From an uncultured delta proteobacterium (GTDB lineage: Bacteria; RBG-13-61-14; DRUE01): a stretch of DNA of 47,767 bases. The translations under genes and the position numbers were made by a program. The notes under the pieces are model-generated. The model ran no database searches. It saw only the letters and a list, made by a program, of their open reading frames with translations, and was not told the DNA's origin. The stretch spans positions 1-47,767 of the forward strand of contig CAIYYW010000313.1 in NCBI GenBank assembly GCA_903930515.1, given 5' to 3'. Of this stretch, positions 17,318 through 26,248 are shown one piece after another; position 1 is the first letter of the stretch, and each line of letters begins with the position of its first letter.

Positions 17318-18292
17318 TTACTCATATCCCAGTTGCCTGAGTTTTTGATCAAGCAGTCGGGCAAAGATGCGCTGGGCTTGAGGGTTGGGATGCGGATCCC
17401 GCTTGCTGACCGCCAGCTTCTGCCAGGGATATGCGTCCAGTTCCGGCTTGGGATCAATATATGCAATGCCCAGCTCGGACAATTCCCGATGCAGTTGTTT
17501 GCGTTCTTTGGCAAAGGTGTTTCCGTTTTCCAGGAGCGGGAAGGTGATCACCAGGAGCCAGACGCCCTGGTCCCGGCATTGCCTCTGAATATCTGTAAGC
17601 GAGCTCACAAACCTCTTCCAGGCTTCCCCCCTCGGGTCGTAAAGGCCGGCGATAAATTCCCGGCCGGCCTTGATATATTCCTGCTGCGCCCGCAAAGCTA
17701 AATACGCGCGCGCCGGAGCAAGCTTCCACCAGAAACTTTTTTGGGCCGGCTGGAGCCAGGCCGGCTGGAACCGGAACGGCTCAATCACCAGGTCGTCCGC
17801 TTCCGTGATCGCCAGGATCACCCCATCCGGTTTCAGCGGCATCACCCGGGCCCGTAGATAAACCGATTCCTCATAGCTGCCATAGCCACGGACGCCCGCG
17901 TTGATCACCTGATACTTGTGCTTGCCGCCCCGGTTCAGAAGATTTTCCAGAACCGCGGGCAGGGTCTCATCCCCGTTCACTCCCTGGCCGAAGATAAAAG
18001 AATCCCCCAGCACCGCGATCCGGGTTACGCCTGCCGGCTTCTCCGGAGCAATCTCCGGTCCGCGGAACCCGAGCGAGTTGATCCGGACCGGGATCCCGGC
18101 CACCGCTCCGGTTGAGCCGGGGATGTGCTCATACTGAACCCCGGGCAAATCGCTTTTTTTATAAAGCGGCAGGTCTTTGCGGACTTTTGGACCGGTCAGC
18201 CATCCCAGCAGAATCCAGGCCAGGCTGGTGAGAACAACCGCCAAAATGGCGGCTCCCAGCACCGCCCCCAGCCGAAACATCCATTTCCGCAT
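17318..18292 (-). CDS. Membrane-anchored SGNH/GDSL-like hydrolase
   Basis: This 324-residue protein has one N-terminal membrane segment (about residues 7-32) and an extracytoplasmic SGNH-type domain. Motifs seen are VLGDSFIFGQGV (block I Ser), VINAGVRGYGSYEE (block II Gly), a TEADDLVI segment at the Asn position, and DPHPNPQAQ near the end (Asp-His of block V). The family includes acylhydrolases and O-acetyltransferase-associated esterases acting on polysaccharides or lipids; the substrate is unknown. TATAAT lies 6 nt before the ATG, with no ribosome-binding site. It follows mazG on the same strand. Confidence 0.78.
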   Translation of the reverse strand: MRKWMFRLGAVLGAAILAVVLTSLAWILLGWLTGPKVRKDLPLYKKSDLPGVQYEHIPGSTGAVAGIPVRINSLGFRGPEIAPEKPAGVTRIAVLGDSFIFGQGVNGDETLPAVLENLLNRGGKHKYQVINAGVRGYGSYEESVYLRARVMPLKPDGVILAITEADDLVIEPFRFQPAWLQPAQKSFWWKLAPARAYLALRAQQEYIKAGREFIAGLYDPRGEAWKRFVSSLTDIQRQCRDQGVWLLVITFPLLENGNTFAKERKQLHRELSELGIAYIDPKPELDAYPWQKLAVSKRDPHPNPQAQRIFARLLDQKLRQLGYE

Positions 18293-18298
18293 TTTTCT

Positions 18299-18304
18299 AT
18301 TATA
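18299..18304 (-). promoter_or_regulatory. -10 box abutting the SGNH gene start
   Basis: A perfect TATAAT on the minus strand is followed by AGAAAA and the ATG at 18292, so the transcript would begin at the start codon. No convincing -35 is visible and there is no Shine-Dalgarno sequence. Confidence 0.5.
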
Positions 18305-18373
18305 AGCGGATTTTTGAAAGGAAAAACTGCAAAAGGAAATCCAAGGCCGCGAACCGTTTCCCGTTGCTTGAGA

Positions 18374-19156
18374 TTACTTCCCGGATTTTTTGGCCTCGTC
18401 CCACAGCGTATCCATTTCGGCCAGGGTCATATCTTTCAGGTCTTTGCCCTGCTTCTCGGCCTGGGCTTCAATGTAATGGAACCGGGTTTGGAATTTGCGG
18501 GTGGTTTGGTTCAGGGCGTGTTCGGGGTTGATCTTAAGGAATCTGCTAAGATTGACCAGCACAAAAAGCACATCCCCCAATTCGTCCTCAATCCGGCTTT
18601 GCTTCTTGCCCTTGATCGCCTTGCTCAACTCTTCCCATTCTTCCTTGAATTTTTCCAGCACCGGTTCAATTTTTTCCCAGTCAAACCCGACCTGGGCCGC
18701 GTTGTCCGTGATCCGGCGGGCGCGCATCAGGGCCGGCATCGTTTCCGGGACATCCCCGAGCACGGAACTTTTCGGCCGGGTTTGCTTCTTGATCTCCGAC
18801 CACTGCTTCTTGACTTGATCCGGCGTGGCGCATTTTTTATTTCCGAAGACATGCGGGTGACGGATGGTCATCTTTTTATGGATCCGGCCTATGACTTGGG
18901 CGAGGTCAAACTGTTTGCGCTCGGAAAAAATCTGGGCCTGGAAAATGATTTGGAACAGCAAGTCCCCAAGCTCGTCGCAGATTTTTTCCGGGTCTCCCTG
19001 CTCAATCTCTTCCACCAACTCGTAGGCCTCTTCAATAATATATGTGGTCAGGCTCTTGGGGGTTTGCTTTTTGTCCCAGGGGCATCCCTTTTCCCCGCGC
19101 AATTTTTTCATCAGCTTGACCAGGTCCCGGATGTTTGCTTTTTTGTTCCCGCCCAA
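18374..19156 (-). CDS. mazG: Nucleoside triphosphate pyrophosphohydrolase MazG
   Basis: MazG hydrolyses (d)NTPs to monophosphates and PPi, sanitising nucleotide pools and lowering ppGpp during stress. The N-terminal copy shows GCPWDKKQT, EEAYELVEEI and CDELGDLLFQ. A second helical half repeats the EEWEEL / DELGDVLFVLVNL pattern, giving the two-domain form. I chose the TTG at 19156, six bases after GGAGG, giving 260 residues. An upstream GTG at 19186 lacks a ribosome-binding site and adds a non-conserved tail. Confidence 0.93.
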   Translation of the reverse strand: MGGNKKANIRDLVKLMKKLRGEKGCPWDKKQTPKSLTTYIIEEAYELVEEIEQGDPEKICDELGDLLFQIIFQAQIFSERKQFDLAQVIGRIHKKMTIRHPHVFGNKKCATPDQVKKQWSEIKKQTRPKSSVLGDVPETMPALMRARRITDNAAQVGFDWEKIEPVLEKFKEEWEELSKAIKGKKQSRIEDELGDVLFVLVNLSRFLKINPEHALNQTTRKFQTRFHYIEAQAEKQGKDLKDMTLAEMDTLWDEAKKSGK

Positions 19157-19301
19157 ATTCAATCCTCCAAGAAATTTATTTGGCACAGAGACCCTGAGCT
19201 CACGGAGAAGATCTTGTCGCAGAGGCAGAGTTGGTCGGTTTTTTGCTTAAGCTCCCGGAGCTAGAACTCTTCCAGACCGCCTTCTCCCGGTCTCATTATT
19301 T

Positions 19302-20996
19302 TTAGCGGGCTGATCCGGCCGCGGCCTTTTTCAACTCCAGCAGTTTCTTCATCGCGCCTCCCAGGTCCGCGGATTTTTCCACTCCGCCCAAAGAATTATG
19401 CAGGGCAAGGTAAACCTGGAAGAGCTGATCGTAAACCGCCCGGGCATCGGCCCGGGGCCGGAACACCTTGTCCTTGAGCCGGCAGGCTTTGGCCTGGCCC
19501 TCTTCCACCCGGTCAAACCCGCCGTTCTTTTGGCCCGCGGCTTTCCCGCCCAGGATCGCGGCGCCCAATGCGCAGGCCTGGGAGCTGGCCGCGATCTTCA
19601 TCGGTTTTCCCAGGACCTCCGCGTAAACCTGAAGCAGGAGATCATTTTTTTCCGTGATGCCCCCGCAACAAACCACCTCTTCAACCTTCCGGCCGTAAGA
19701 TTCCAGCCGCTCAACGATCACGCGCGCCCCGAACGCGGTGGCCTCAATCAAGGATCGGTAAATTTCCGCGGGGTTGGTGCGCAGGCTCTGTCCCAGGAGC
19801 AATCCGCTCAGTCGCGCGTCCATCAACACCGAACGGTTGCCGTTGTTCCAGTCCAATGCGATCAGGCCGGAGGCTCCGGGCTTGAGCAGTTTCGCCTGTC
19901 GGGTCAGCTCTTCGTGTCCCAGTTTCGCCGGAGCGATGGCGGCCACAAACCAGTTGAACAAATCCCCGACCGCGCTCTGCCCGGCTTCTATTCCCAAGGA
20001 CCCGGGAAGGATCGAGTCTTCCACCACCCCGGGAATGCCGGGGATGCCCTTGAGGTTCGCGCTCTTGGGCGCAACCATCATATCGCAGGTGGAGGTGCCG
20101 ATGATCTTGACCAACCGTCCGGGTTTGATCCCGGAGCCGAGCGCGCCGCAATGCGCGTCCATCCCGCTGATCGCGATGGGAACGCCAGGCTCCAGCCCCA
20201 GGGTTTTCGCCCACTGATCCGTGAGGGTTCCGGCCAGGTCATTGGAATTATAGGCGAGGTTGGGGAGGCGGTCGCGCAATTCCGCCAGTTCCAAATCCAG
20301 CCGTGCCAGGAATTCAAATTCCGGGTAGCCGTCCCAGTCGCGGTTGAAGATCGCCTTATGGCCGGCCGCGCAGATGTTGCGTTTGAGGTCTTCGGCCTTG
20401 GTCACCCCGGTCAGGGCCGCGGGAATCCAGTCCGAGGCCTCGGCCCAGGTGTATGCCGCGCGAAAAACCCGGGGCGCGACCTTGCGGCAATGAAGGATTT
20501 TCGCCCAGAACCATTCCGAATAATACCTCCCGCCATACATCTCCAGGTATTGCGGCTTATGCTCCTTGGCAACGGCGATGATCTGTTCCGCTTCCTCGTA
20601 ACTGGAATGGTCCTTCCAGAGCCAAGCGTAGGCATTGAGGTCCCGTCTGAATTCCTTGTGAAAGGCCAGCGGTATTCCAAATTGGTCCAGCGGGAGCGGG
20701 CTTGAGCCGGTGGTGTCTATGCCGATCCCGACGATCTGGTCCGCGGAGAATTTCTTGCGATTCCTTTTCGCGGCCCGGAGCGCGGCCTTGACCGCTTTGG
20801 TCATTGAATTAAGCCAGTCCCTCGGATGCTGCCGCGCCACCAGATCGTTCTTCCGGTCCAAAACCACCCCGGCTTTTCCGCTCGGATAGTTCGCCGCGGC
20901 GTCCGCCAACTCCTGTCCGGTCCGGGTGTCCAGGATCAACGCCCTCACCGAATTGGTCCCGAAATCCAATCCCAAACTATATTTTGCTCCAGTCAT
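19302..20996 (-). CDS. araB: Ribulokinase (FGGY family)
   Basis: This 564-residue FGGY carbohydrate kinase matches the ribulokinase type: LGLDFGTNSVRALI at the N-terminus, GIDTTGSSPLPLD, WLWKDHSS, SGMDAHCGALGSGI, IIGTSTCDMM and the C-terminal CCGGITEKNDLLLQVYAEVLGKP. It would phosphorylate L- or D-ribulose with ATP. No araA, araD or sugar transporter is adjacent, so the pathway cannot be confirmed locally. The ATG follows AGGGGAT, and a promoter TTGACC-N18-TAGAGT lies upstream. The final ~35 residues are Lys/Ala-rich. Confidence 0.88.
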   Translation of the reverse strand: MTGAKYSLGLDFGTNSVRALILDTRTGQELADAAANYPSGKAGVVLDRKNDLVARQHPRDWLNSMTKAVKAALRAAKRNRKKFSADQIVGIGIDTTGSSPLPLDQFGIPLAFHKEFRRDLNAYAWLWKDHSSYEEAEQIIAVAKEHKPQYLEMYGGRYYSEWFWAKILHCRKVAPRVFRAAYTWAEASDWIPAALTGVTKAEDLKRNICAAGHKAIFNRDWDGYPEFEFLARLDLELAELRDRLPNLAYNSNDLAGTLTDQWAKTLGLEPGVPIAISGMDAHCGALGSGIKPGRLVKIIGTSTCDMMVAPKSANLKGIPGIPGVVEDSILPGSLGIEAGQSAVGDLFNWFVAAIAPAKLGHEELTRQAKLLKPGASGLIALDWNNGNRSVLMDARLSGLLLGQSLRTNPAEIYRSLIEATAFGARVIVERLESYGRKVEEVVCCGGITEKNDLLLQVYAEVLGKPMKIAASSQACALGAAILGGKAAGQKNGGFDRVEEGQAKACRLKDKVFRPRADARAVYDQLFQVYLALHNSLGGVEKSADLGGAMKKLLELKKAAAGSAR

Positions 20997-21024
20997 TGTC
21001 TATCCCCTATTATTTTTGGCAGAT

Positions 21025-21054
21025 ACTCTACCATTGAAGACAGGGGTTGGTCAA
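21025..21054 (-). promoter_or_regulatory. Candidate araB promoter
   Basis: On the minus strand, TTGACC (21049-21054) and TAGAGT (21025-21030) are 18 bp apart, giving a leader of about 22 nt before the araB ATG. No operator is recognised. Confidence 0.4.
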
Positions 21055-21224
21055 GGAGGAAACTCCCTGACCGTCTAACCCTTTTTCCCTTTCACTTTTG
21101 CTCCCCCCATCCGCTCAAAATTGCTCGGTTCCGGTCCGGTTGGAAGCGCCGGGCGCTTGATCGGAATGGATCGCCGGGATCAAGGGATCGGTTTTAGCCT
21201 CATCTTTTTTCTCGCGTCCATCTG

Positions 21225-24200
21225 TTAATAAACCGGGATCAGGATCGGCTCCGCGCAGACCGTTTGATCCTGCTTGTTGGCGAAATGATAAGGGCAATCA
21301 AAAGTGCAATTGGCCGGAACCAGATCCGCGCCGGCGCCGCAATCCCCCCAGGTGGCTGGGTTGTTGCAATCGCATCCTTCCGGGAGCAGTCCGGATTGAC
21401 AATAACAGATAAACCAGGTGGCGGGATCGGCGCAGCTACAGTATTCCATCCGTTCCCTGTCCGCGGGCACGCAGGCTTCAATCATCACCTGCGTCTCGGA
21501 GGGACAACTCGGATTAAGCTGGACCTGAATTTCGGACAGGCCGAATTCATCGCTGATTCCAAAGACCGATTTCCCCTCCTCGGTCACGCTGAGATACTGG
21601 TCGCGCGTTTTTAACCAATCGGGATGCGGGTTCCGGCCGGTCAGGGTGACGCAGTTGAGCGGATTGGACACCAGTTTGTATTCCACCCCGAAGCCGGCCC
21701 GGGGCCTTCCATAGGACGATTCAACCAGGGCGCTGATTTTTCCGGGCTGGGGGTTGTTGAGGTCCAGTTGCGGAACGGCCTGGATTTCCAGGTAGCTGGC
21801 ATTGCCCGAATTCTGATTGTAATCCGGATCCGCGAAATGATCGTATAACGTAAACAGGTCCGGGGTGTCAATAATTCCGTTGCCATCCAAATCCATCACC
21901 AGGGTTCCGCGATCCTTGGGCAGGATACATTGGAAATCGGTGTCCTGGGGGCGGTTTTTCAGGAGTTGCACCAGGTATTCCCATTCCGGAACGATCCTGG
22001 AATCCCCGTCTCCATCGGCGTCGCTGAAATAAAAACCTCCCGGAAGCGGGGGCAGGTCGGAGCACACGGTGGCGGGATCGTACTGGAATGCCGGCTCCAC
22101 CACATATTGCAGAGAGTTCCCGGCCGGGATATTTTCGGGAGATCCTTCCAGGTCCCAGGCCGCGATTTTGAGGGAGATTTCAACCGGCTGCTCATATTTC
22201 CGGTCAAACAAAAACACCCCGGGCCAGCTCTGTTCCAATTCCCGCCAGTTTTCTCCGGAGTTGAAAACCCGGTAATAAAGCTTCAGGATCGGCTCCGGCA
22301 TTTCGTCTTCTCCGGGCAGGAAATCCGAGACCTTGACGGTAATCAGGTTGGTGGTATTGGCATAGAAGGTATCGGTGATCAGCTCATTCGCGGTGAGGGT
22401 GAAATTATCAATATAGGGCGGGCTTAAGTCATCGTCATGGGGATCAAAGGTCAGATCCAGTTGGCTTAATCCGGGCTGGCCGCGGAAATAATATTCCGGG
22501 TAGGAGACGCTCAATTGCGCAGGTCCGACCGGAATCCCCTGCGGCCAGGTGACATTGTTATACTGGATTAGATTATCCAGCGAAAGCTCCTGGGAGGCTC
22601 CATTGGAATCGGTCAGCCGGGCGGAGAGTTTAAGGGATTCCCCCTCGCCGGTTTGATTCGCGAACAACGACGATACAATGGAATACATTTTCCTTTCTTT
22701 TTCCAGTTGAAAATTTTTGTGGGTAAGTATCAGATACATTTTATCCTGGATGAGGTAGGCCCTGGCGACTCCGTACCAGATCACCGGAGGCTGGAACAGC
22801 TTGAGCTCGTTTCTGCCACAGGACAGGGAAGGCTCCAGGCCGTCCATCTCGTTGCTGCGCGCGCCCTCGGCGACGGTCCGGTAAATATTCAGGCGCGACC
22901 TGACCTCGCTGGCCCGGATCCCGGGCATATAAAAGGAATTGTTGACCCCCGCGGGGTTGACAAAAGACACCGCAGGGATCCGGATGTTTTCGTTGCTGGA
23001 ACTTTTGGGGACGGTGAAATAGAACAAATCCGAAGTGGTGGTGTTGGAGGGGACGATGACCGCGCCTTTATATCCATAAGCCAGCGAGTAAGATTGGCCG
23101 TCGGGCAGGGCCGGGAAACTGATCCGGGGGTTGCGGAGTTGGGGGATGTTGTTCTGGAAGGTGAGGTTGGATGAGATCCCGTTTCCCAGATAGTCGCTGA
23201 ACTGGTAATAGCGGTTGGACTTTTGCGCGTATATATCCCAACTGAACTCATAGCGGTCGCTGATCCGGTTGAAGTAAATGGTCAGGAATCGGGATGGAAG
23301 CGCCGCGTAAGAATAGACATTGAACACCAGCCCGGGATTATAGTCATAGGCGGGAGGGATGATTCTTTGCTTCAAGCCGAAGCGGCCGTACATTGCCATA
23401 GATACGGTGTTCCAGGCGAAGTTGGCTGCGCTTTTATCGCGCGGGTTGATCAGGTATTTATATTGCGCGCCCGCCTTGGAAAAGAGGATGCTGGCGTTGG
23501 GATGCGCGGAATTATTGTCCTGGACGAAGAAGTAGGTGTTTTCGGTGGAGTTCGGGGGCCAGTTGGTGACGAAGACATTAAAGGGCTGGTCGCATTTGAA
23601 GGGGATCTTGATTGAATTTTTGGACAGGAACCGGGTGAAGAGATGGGTGTCGTCATAGAGATCAATTTGCAGGTTGGACTGGCAGTCCGAGCAGCCGGCG
23701 GTCACCATGCAGGTTTTGATCAGGAAGGCGTCAAGCGATGCGGCCGGGGAAGCGTTATTTTGATCCACGATCACATTCAGGTGGTCTTGCAAATAGCCGG
23801 GATAGTCCGCGCTGCCCGTGGTGCTGTTGTTCACGGTGAGGGAAACCTGGAAATCGGCAAAAGCGCCCGGGGCCAGGGGAAGCTGTCCGGCCGGCTCTAT
23901 CCGGTAGATCGCCCCGGCGCCGAATTGCCCGGCCGGGAGCAACTGGTAGGAATGATCGGAGCCGGAAAGATTGGATACCGTGACCGTAACCGTGGGCGAT
24001 TGCCAGGAGTCTTGGCTTTGGTCATCCTCTCCGAATTCAATTTTCTGGGGAGAGACCAGGAACTCGGCCGCGGAGGCCTTTTTCAGGTCCACCCTTCCGG
24101 CCCCCTGGTAATGAGCGGGCAGGTTCAGGTCCAGCGCGGTCTGCATCAACAGGGACTTGATTTGCTCCGGACTGAATTGCGGATACTTCTGCCGGAGCAA

Positions 24201-25982
24201 AAGAACCGCGCCCGCGATATGGGGGGTGGACATGGAAGTGCCGGAAAGGGAAATGTGGGTCTGGTCCCCGCACAACAGAAGGTCCGGACGGGAGGTGTCA
24301 TAGCGCGCCGCGCAGATACCGACCCCGGGAGCGCTCAGGTCCGGCTTGATCTTGAATTCAGGATAAACCGGACCCTTGGAACTGAAGCCCGCGATGCCGT
24401 CCGAATAGTTGGGGTCGGCGGCCAGCGAGGCCCCCACCGTGATCGCCTTACGCGAAGTGCCCGGATCGCCGATGGTGAAGGACGATCCGCCGGCGTTCCC
24501 CGCGGCCACCGCGACCACCACCCCCGCGTCCACCGCCCGGTCCACGGCCTGGGAGATATCGCTGTTGGACGATCCGGCGCCGATGGATCCCAGGCTCATA
24601 CTGATCACCTGGGCCAGGGGAGCATAAGGGGCGTTGATCACATAATCAATCCCGGCGATGATGTTGGTCCAGGACCCGGAGCCACTCTGGTTGAGAACCT
24701 TTACCGCCAGGATGGAGGCCTCCGGAGCCACTCCCTTATGCTCCCCGTTCCCCGCGGCGATCCCGGCGCAATGCGTCCCGTGGTAATGATCGTCCCCGGG
24801 ATTGGTATGGACCCCGTAAAAATTCCAGCCCAGAAGATCGTCCACACGATGGTTGCCGTCCTCGTCCAAACAATCAATCAGGGGGTTCACTGAGCTGGGG
24901 GTTCCCGCGGCGCCGTCGCAGACCGAGGTATTTTCGCGATAGATCAGGTCCTTGCCGGTGATCTGTCCGTCAAAATCAAAATCGTTCACGCAGCTATTGA
25001 ACTTGGCCGGATCGGATTTCTGCGCCTGATAAATATGGTTCAGGTCGGAGATGGTGATCACTCCGTCCTGGTCAAAATCCAGGGGGGCTCCCAGGCAGGC
25101 GGGCAGGTCAATCTCGGACTGGTTGAGCCGGATATTGTCTTTCAGGTCCGGATGATCCAAATCCACCCCGGTGTCCAGGATCGCCACCGTCTGATATTTA
25201 CCGGTAAAGCCCTGGCCCCAGAACTCGGGCGCGCCGATCAGGTCCACCTGCGGCGCCGCGTCTAAATCTCCCGCGATCTGAACGGTCTGGTCCCGTTCCA
25301 CGCTCTTGACATAGGGCAATTCCCGGATCTGCTCCACCAACGGAGACGGAACCGATACCGCGATCCCGTTGAAGGCGAGGAAAAATTCCGCTTTGATTTT
25401 TGGCCCCTGCCGGTCTTGGCCATACCCGGCTTGCCAGTAAAGGTTTTTCAGATCCTCCCCCAGCTTGGAATGGCTGTCGCTTAAGGTCTTCCGCACTTGC
25501 AAAACCGCGGTCTCAACCTCAAATTCGTATAACGCCCGTTTCGCCTTCTGGACCAGGAAATCAGCGTCCGCCCGGTCCATCAGCCGGAGCCGGGACCAGA
25601 GGATGATAAAAAACCGGTACAAATCCAGACTGCGCCGGAAACCGGTCCCGCGGAACAGATTGTCCGGGTCTTTTTTCCAGTTGCCATCGGCCATATCCAG
25701 GAACCGGAACAACTGCGCCTGAAAGTTCTTTTGCACCCGGCTCCGGTGCAGACGATGCCGCATCGCCGCCACCGAGACCTGAAACCCTTCAATCCGCGGG
25801 AATTTAAATTCCACCATCGGAGGGTCTTCCAGTTCTATGATCAGATCCTCCAGGGTGGTGTCCCCGTATTGAGGGACCGGAGAGAATTGCGGTTGGCTGT
25901 CTTCTTCCCAGGCGGGACGGGCGGGAAAGGGTATCAGGGAAAAAATCAGGATGATACCGAGCATTAGCAGGCGAGTCCTCAT
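21225..25982 (-). CDS. Large secreted subtilisin-like serine protease (S8) with dockerin-like modules
   Basis: A 1585-residue exported protease. A signal peptide (MRTRLLMLGIILIFSLIPFP) is followed by a long N-terminal region and an I9-like propeptide (residues ~200-235). The triad is Asp270 (VAILDTGVDLDHPDL), His402 (HYHGTHCAG) and Ser583 (GTSMSTPH), with the oxyanion Asn in AAGNAGG. About 130 residues separate Asp and His, because an insertion (~290-385) carries EF-hand/dockerin loops DFDQDGVITISD and DFDFDGQITGKD and a third partial one. A second such pair lies at ~1321-1375 (DADGDG..., DLDGNGIIDTPD). The C-terminus holds two CxCxxPATWxxC motifs. Start: the ATG at 25982 is nine bases after GGAGG; an ATG at 25997 precedes it. 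No sorting signal is seen. Confidence 0.92.
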   Translation of the reverse strand: MRTRLLMLGIILIFSLIPFPARPAWEEDSQPQFSPVPQYGDTTLEDLIIELEDPPMVEFKFPRIEGFQVSVAAMRHRLHRSRVQKNFQAQLFRFLDMADGNWKKDPDNLFRGTGFRRSLDLYRFFIILWSRLRLMDRADADFLVQKAKRALYEFEVETAVLQVRKTLSDSHSKLGEDLKNLYWQAGYGQDRQGPKIKAEFFLAFNGIAVSVPSPLVEQIRELPYVKSVERDQTVQIAGDLDAAPQVDLIGAPEFWGQGFTGKYQTVAILDTGVDLDHPDLKDNIRLNQSEIDLPACLGAPLDFDQDGVITISDLNHIYQAQKSDPAKFNSCVNDFDFDGQITGKDLIYRENTSVCDGAAGTPSSVNPLIDCLDEDGNHRVDDLLGWNFYGVHTNPGDDHYHGTHCAGIAAGNGEHKGVAPEASILAVKVLNQSGSGSWTNIIAGIDYVINAPYAPLAQVISMSLGSIGAGSSNSDISQAVDRAVDAGVVVAVAAGNAGGSSFTIGDPGTSRKAITVGASLAADPNYSDGIAGFSSKGPVYPEFKIKPDLSAPGVGICAARYDTSRPDLLLCGDQTHISLSGTSMSTPHIAGAVLLLRQKYPQFSPEQIKSLLMQTALDLNLPAHYQGAGRVDLKKASAAEFLVSPQKIEFGEDDQSQDSWQSPTVTVTVSNLSGSDHSYQLLPAGQFGAGAIYRIEPAGQLPLAPGAFADFQVSLTVNNSTTGSADYPGYLQDHLNVIVDQNNASPAASLDAFLIKTCMVTAGCSDCQSNLQIDLYDDTHLFTRFLSKNSIKIPFKCDQPFNVFVTNWPPNSTENTYFFVQDNNSAHPNASILFSKAGAQYKYLINPRDKSAANFAWNTVSMAMYGRFGLKQRIIPPAYDYNPGLVFNVYSYAALPSRFLTIYFNRISDRYEFSWDIYAQKSNRYYQFSDYLGNGISSNLTFQNNIPQLRNPRISFPALPDGQSYSLAYGYKGAVIVPSNTTTSDLFYFTVPKSSSNENIRIPAVSFVNPAGVNNSFYMPGIRASEVRSRLNIYRTVAEGARSNEMDGLEPSLSCGRNELKLFQPPVIWYGVARAYLIQDKMYLILTHKNFQLEKERKMYSIVSSLFANQTGEGESLKLSARLTDSNGASQELSLDNLIQYNNVTWPQGIPVGPAQLSVSYPEYYFRGQPGLSQLDLTFDPHDDDLSPPYIDNFTLTANELITDTFYANTTNLITVKVSDFLPGEDEMPEPILKLYYRVFNSGENWRELEQSWPGVFLFDRKYEQPVEISLKIAAWDLEGSPENIPAGNSLQYVVEPAFQYDPATVCSDLPPLPGGFYFSDADGDGDSRIVPEWEYLVQLLKNRPQDTDFQCILPKDRGTLVMDLDGNGIIDTPDLFTLYDHFADPDYNQNSGNASYLEIQAVPQLDLNNPQPGKISALVESSYGRPRAGFGVEYKLVSNPLNCVTLTGRNPHPDWLKTRDQYLSVTEEGKSVFGISDEFGLSEIQVQLNPSCPSETQVMIEACVPADRERMEYCSCADPATWFICYCQSGLLPEGCDCNNPATWGDCGAGADLVPANCTFDCPYHFANKQDQTVCAEPILIPVY

Positions 25983-26005
25983 TAAATTTGCCTCCATTAT
26001 TTTTT

Positions 26006-26035
26006 ACCCTAAGCCATAGGCATGCCTCCCTTCAA
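26006..26035 (-). promoter_or_regulatory. Possible protease promoter with palindromic spacer
   Basis: On the minus strand, TTGAAG (26030-26035) and TAGGGT (26006-26011) are 18 bp apart. The spacer contains a perfect 10-bp palindrome AGGCATGCCT (26018-26027), a possible operator. The -10 is weak. Confidence 0.3.
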
Positions 26036-26179
26036 TCATATCTTTTACATTCCTTATGTAAGTTAGATGCCGAGCGCGGGTATTTTTGGGCAGTAAATGA
26101 TCAAGCCTGATTTCAGCAAGGAAACCCCTGCTGATAAAAGATAATTGCGGATTTTGATCGCGGGGCGAAAGGCGCAGGA

Positions 26180-26209
26180 TTGAAAGCAGGGCGGAAAGCG
26201 GGTTATGAT
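26180..26209 (+). promoter_or_regulatory. Promoter of the sulfatase-fold gene
   Basis: TTGAAA (26180-26185) and TATGAT (26204-26209) have 18-bp spacing, giving a leader of about 30 nt ahead of AGGGGGG and the start codons. Confidence 0.5.
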
Positions 26210-26248
26210 AAGGGCGGGAACTGAAGGAACGGTTTAGGGGGGATGAGG

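Noticed and set aside
19398-20705. 435-codon plus-strand frame opposite araB
   Set aside because: Antisense shadow of a clear FGGY kinase; the product is Arg/Gly/Pro-rich with no recognisable domain.
23643-24893. 416-codon plus-strand frame opposite the protease
   Set aside because: It lies over the catalytic domain of the subtilase on the other strand, with no independent evidence.
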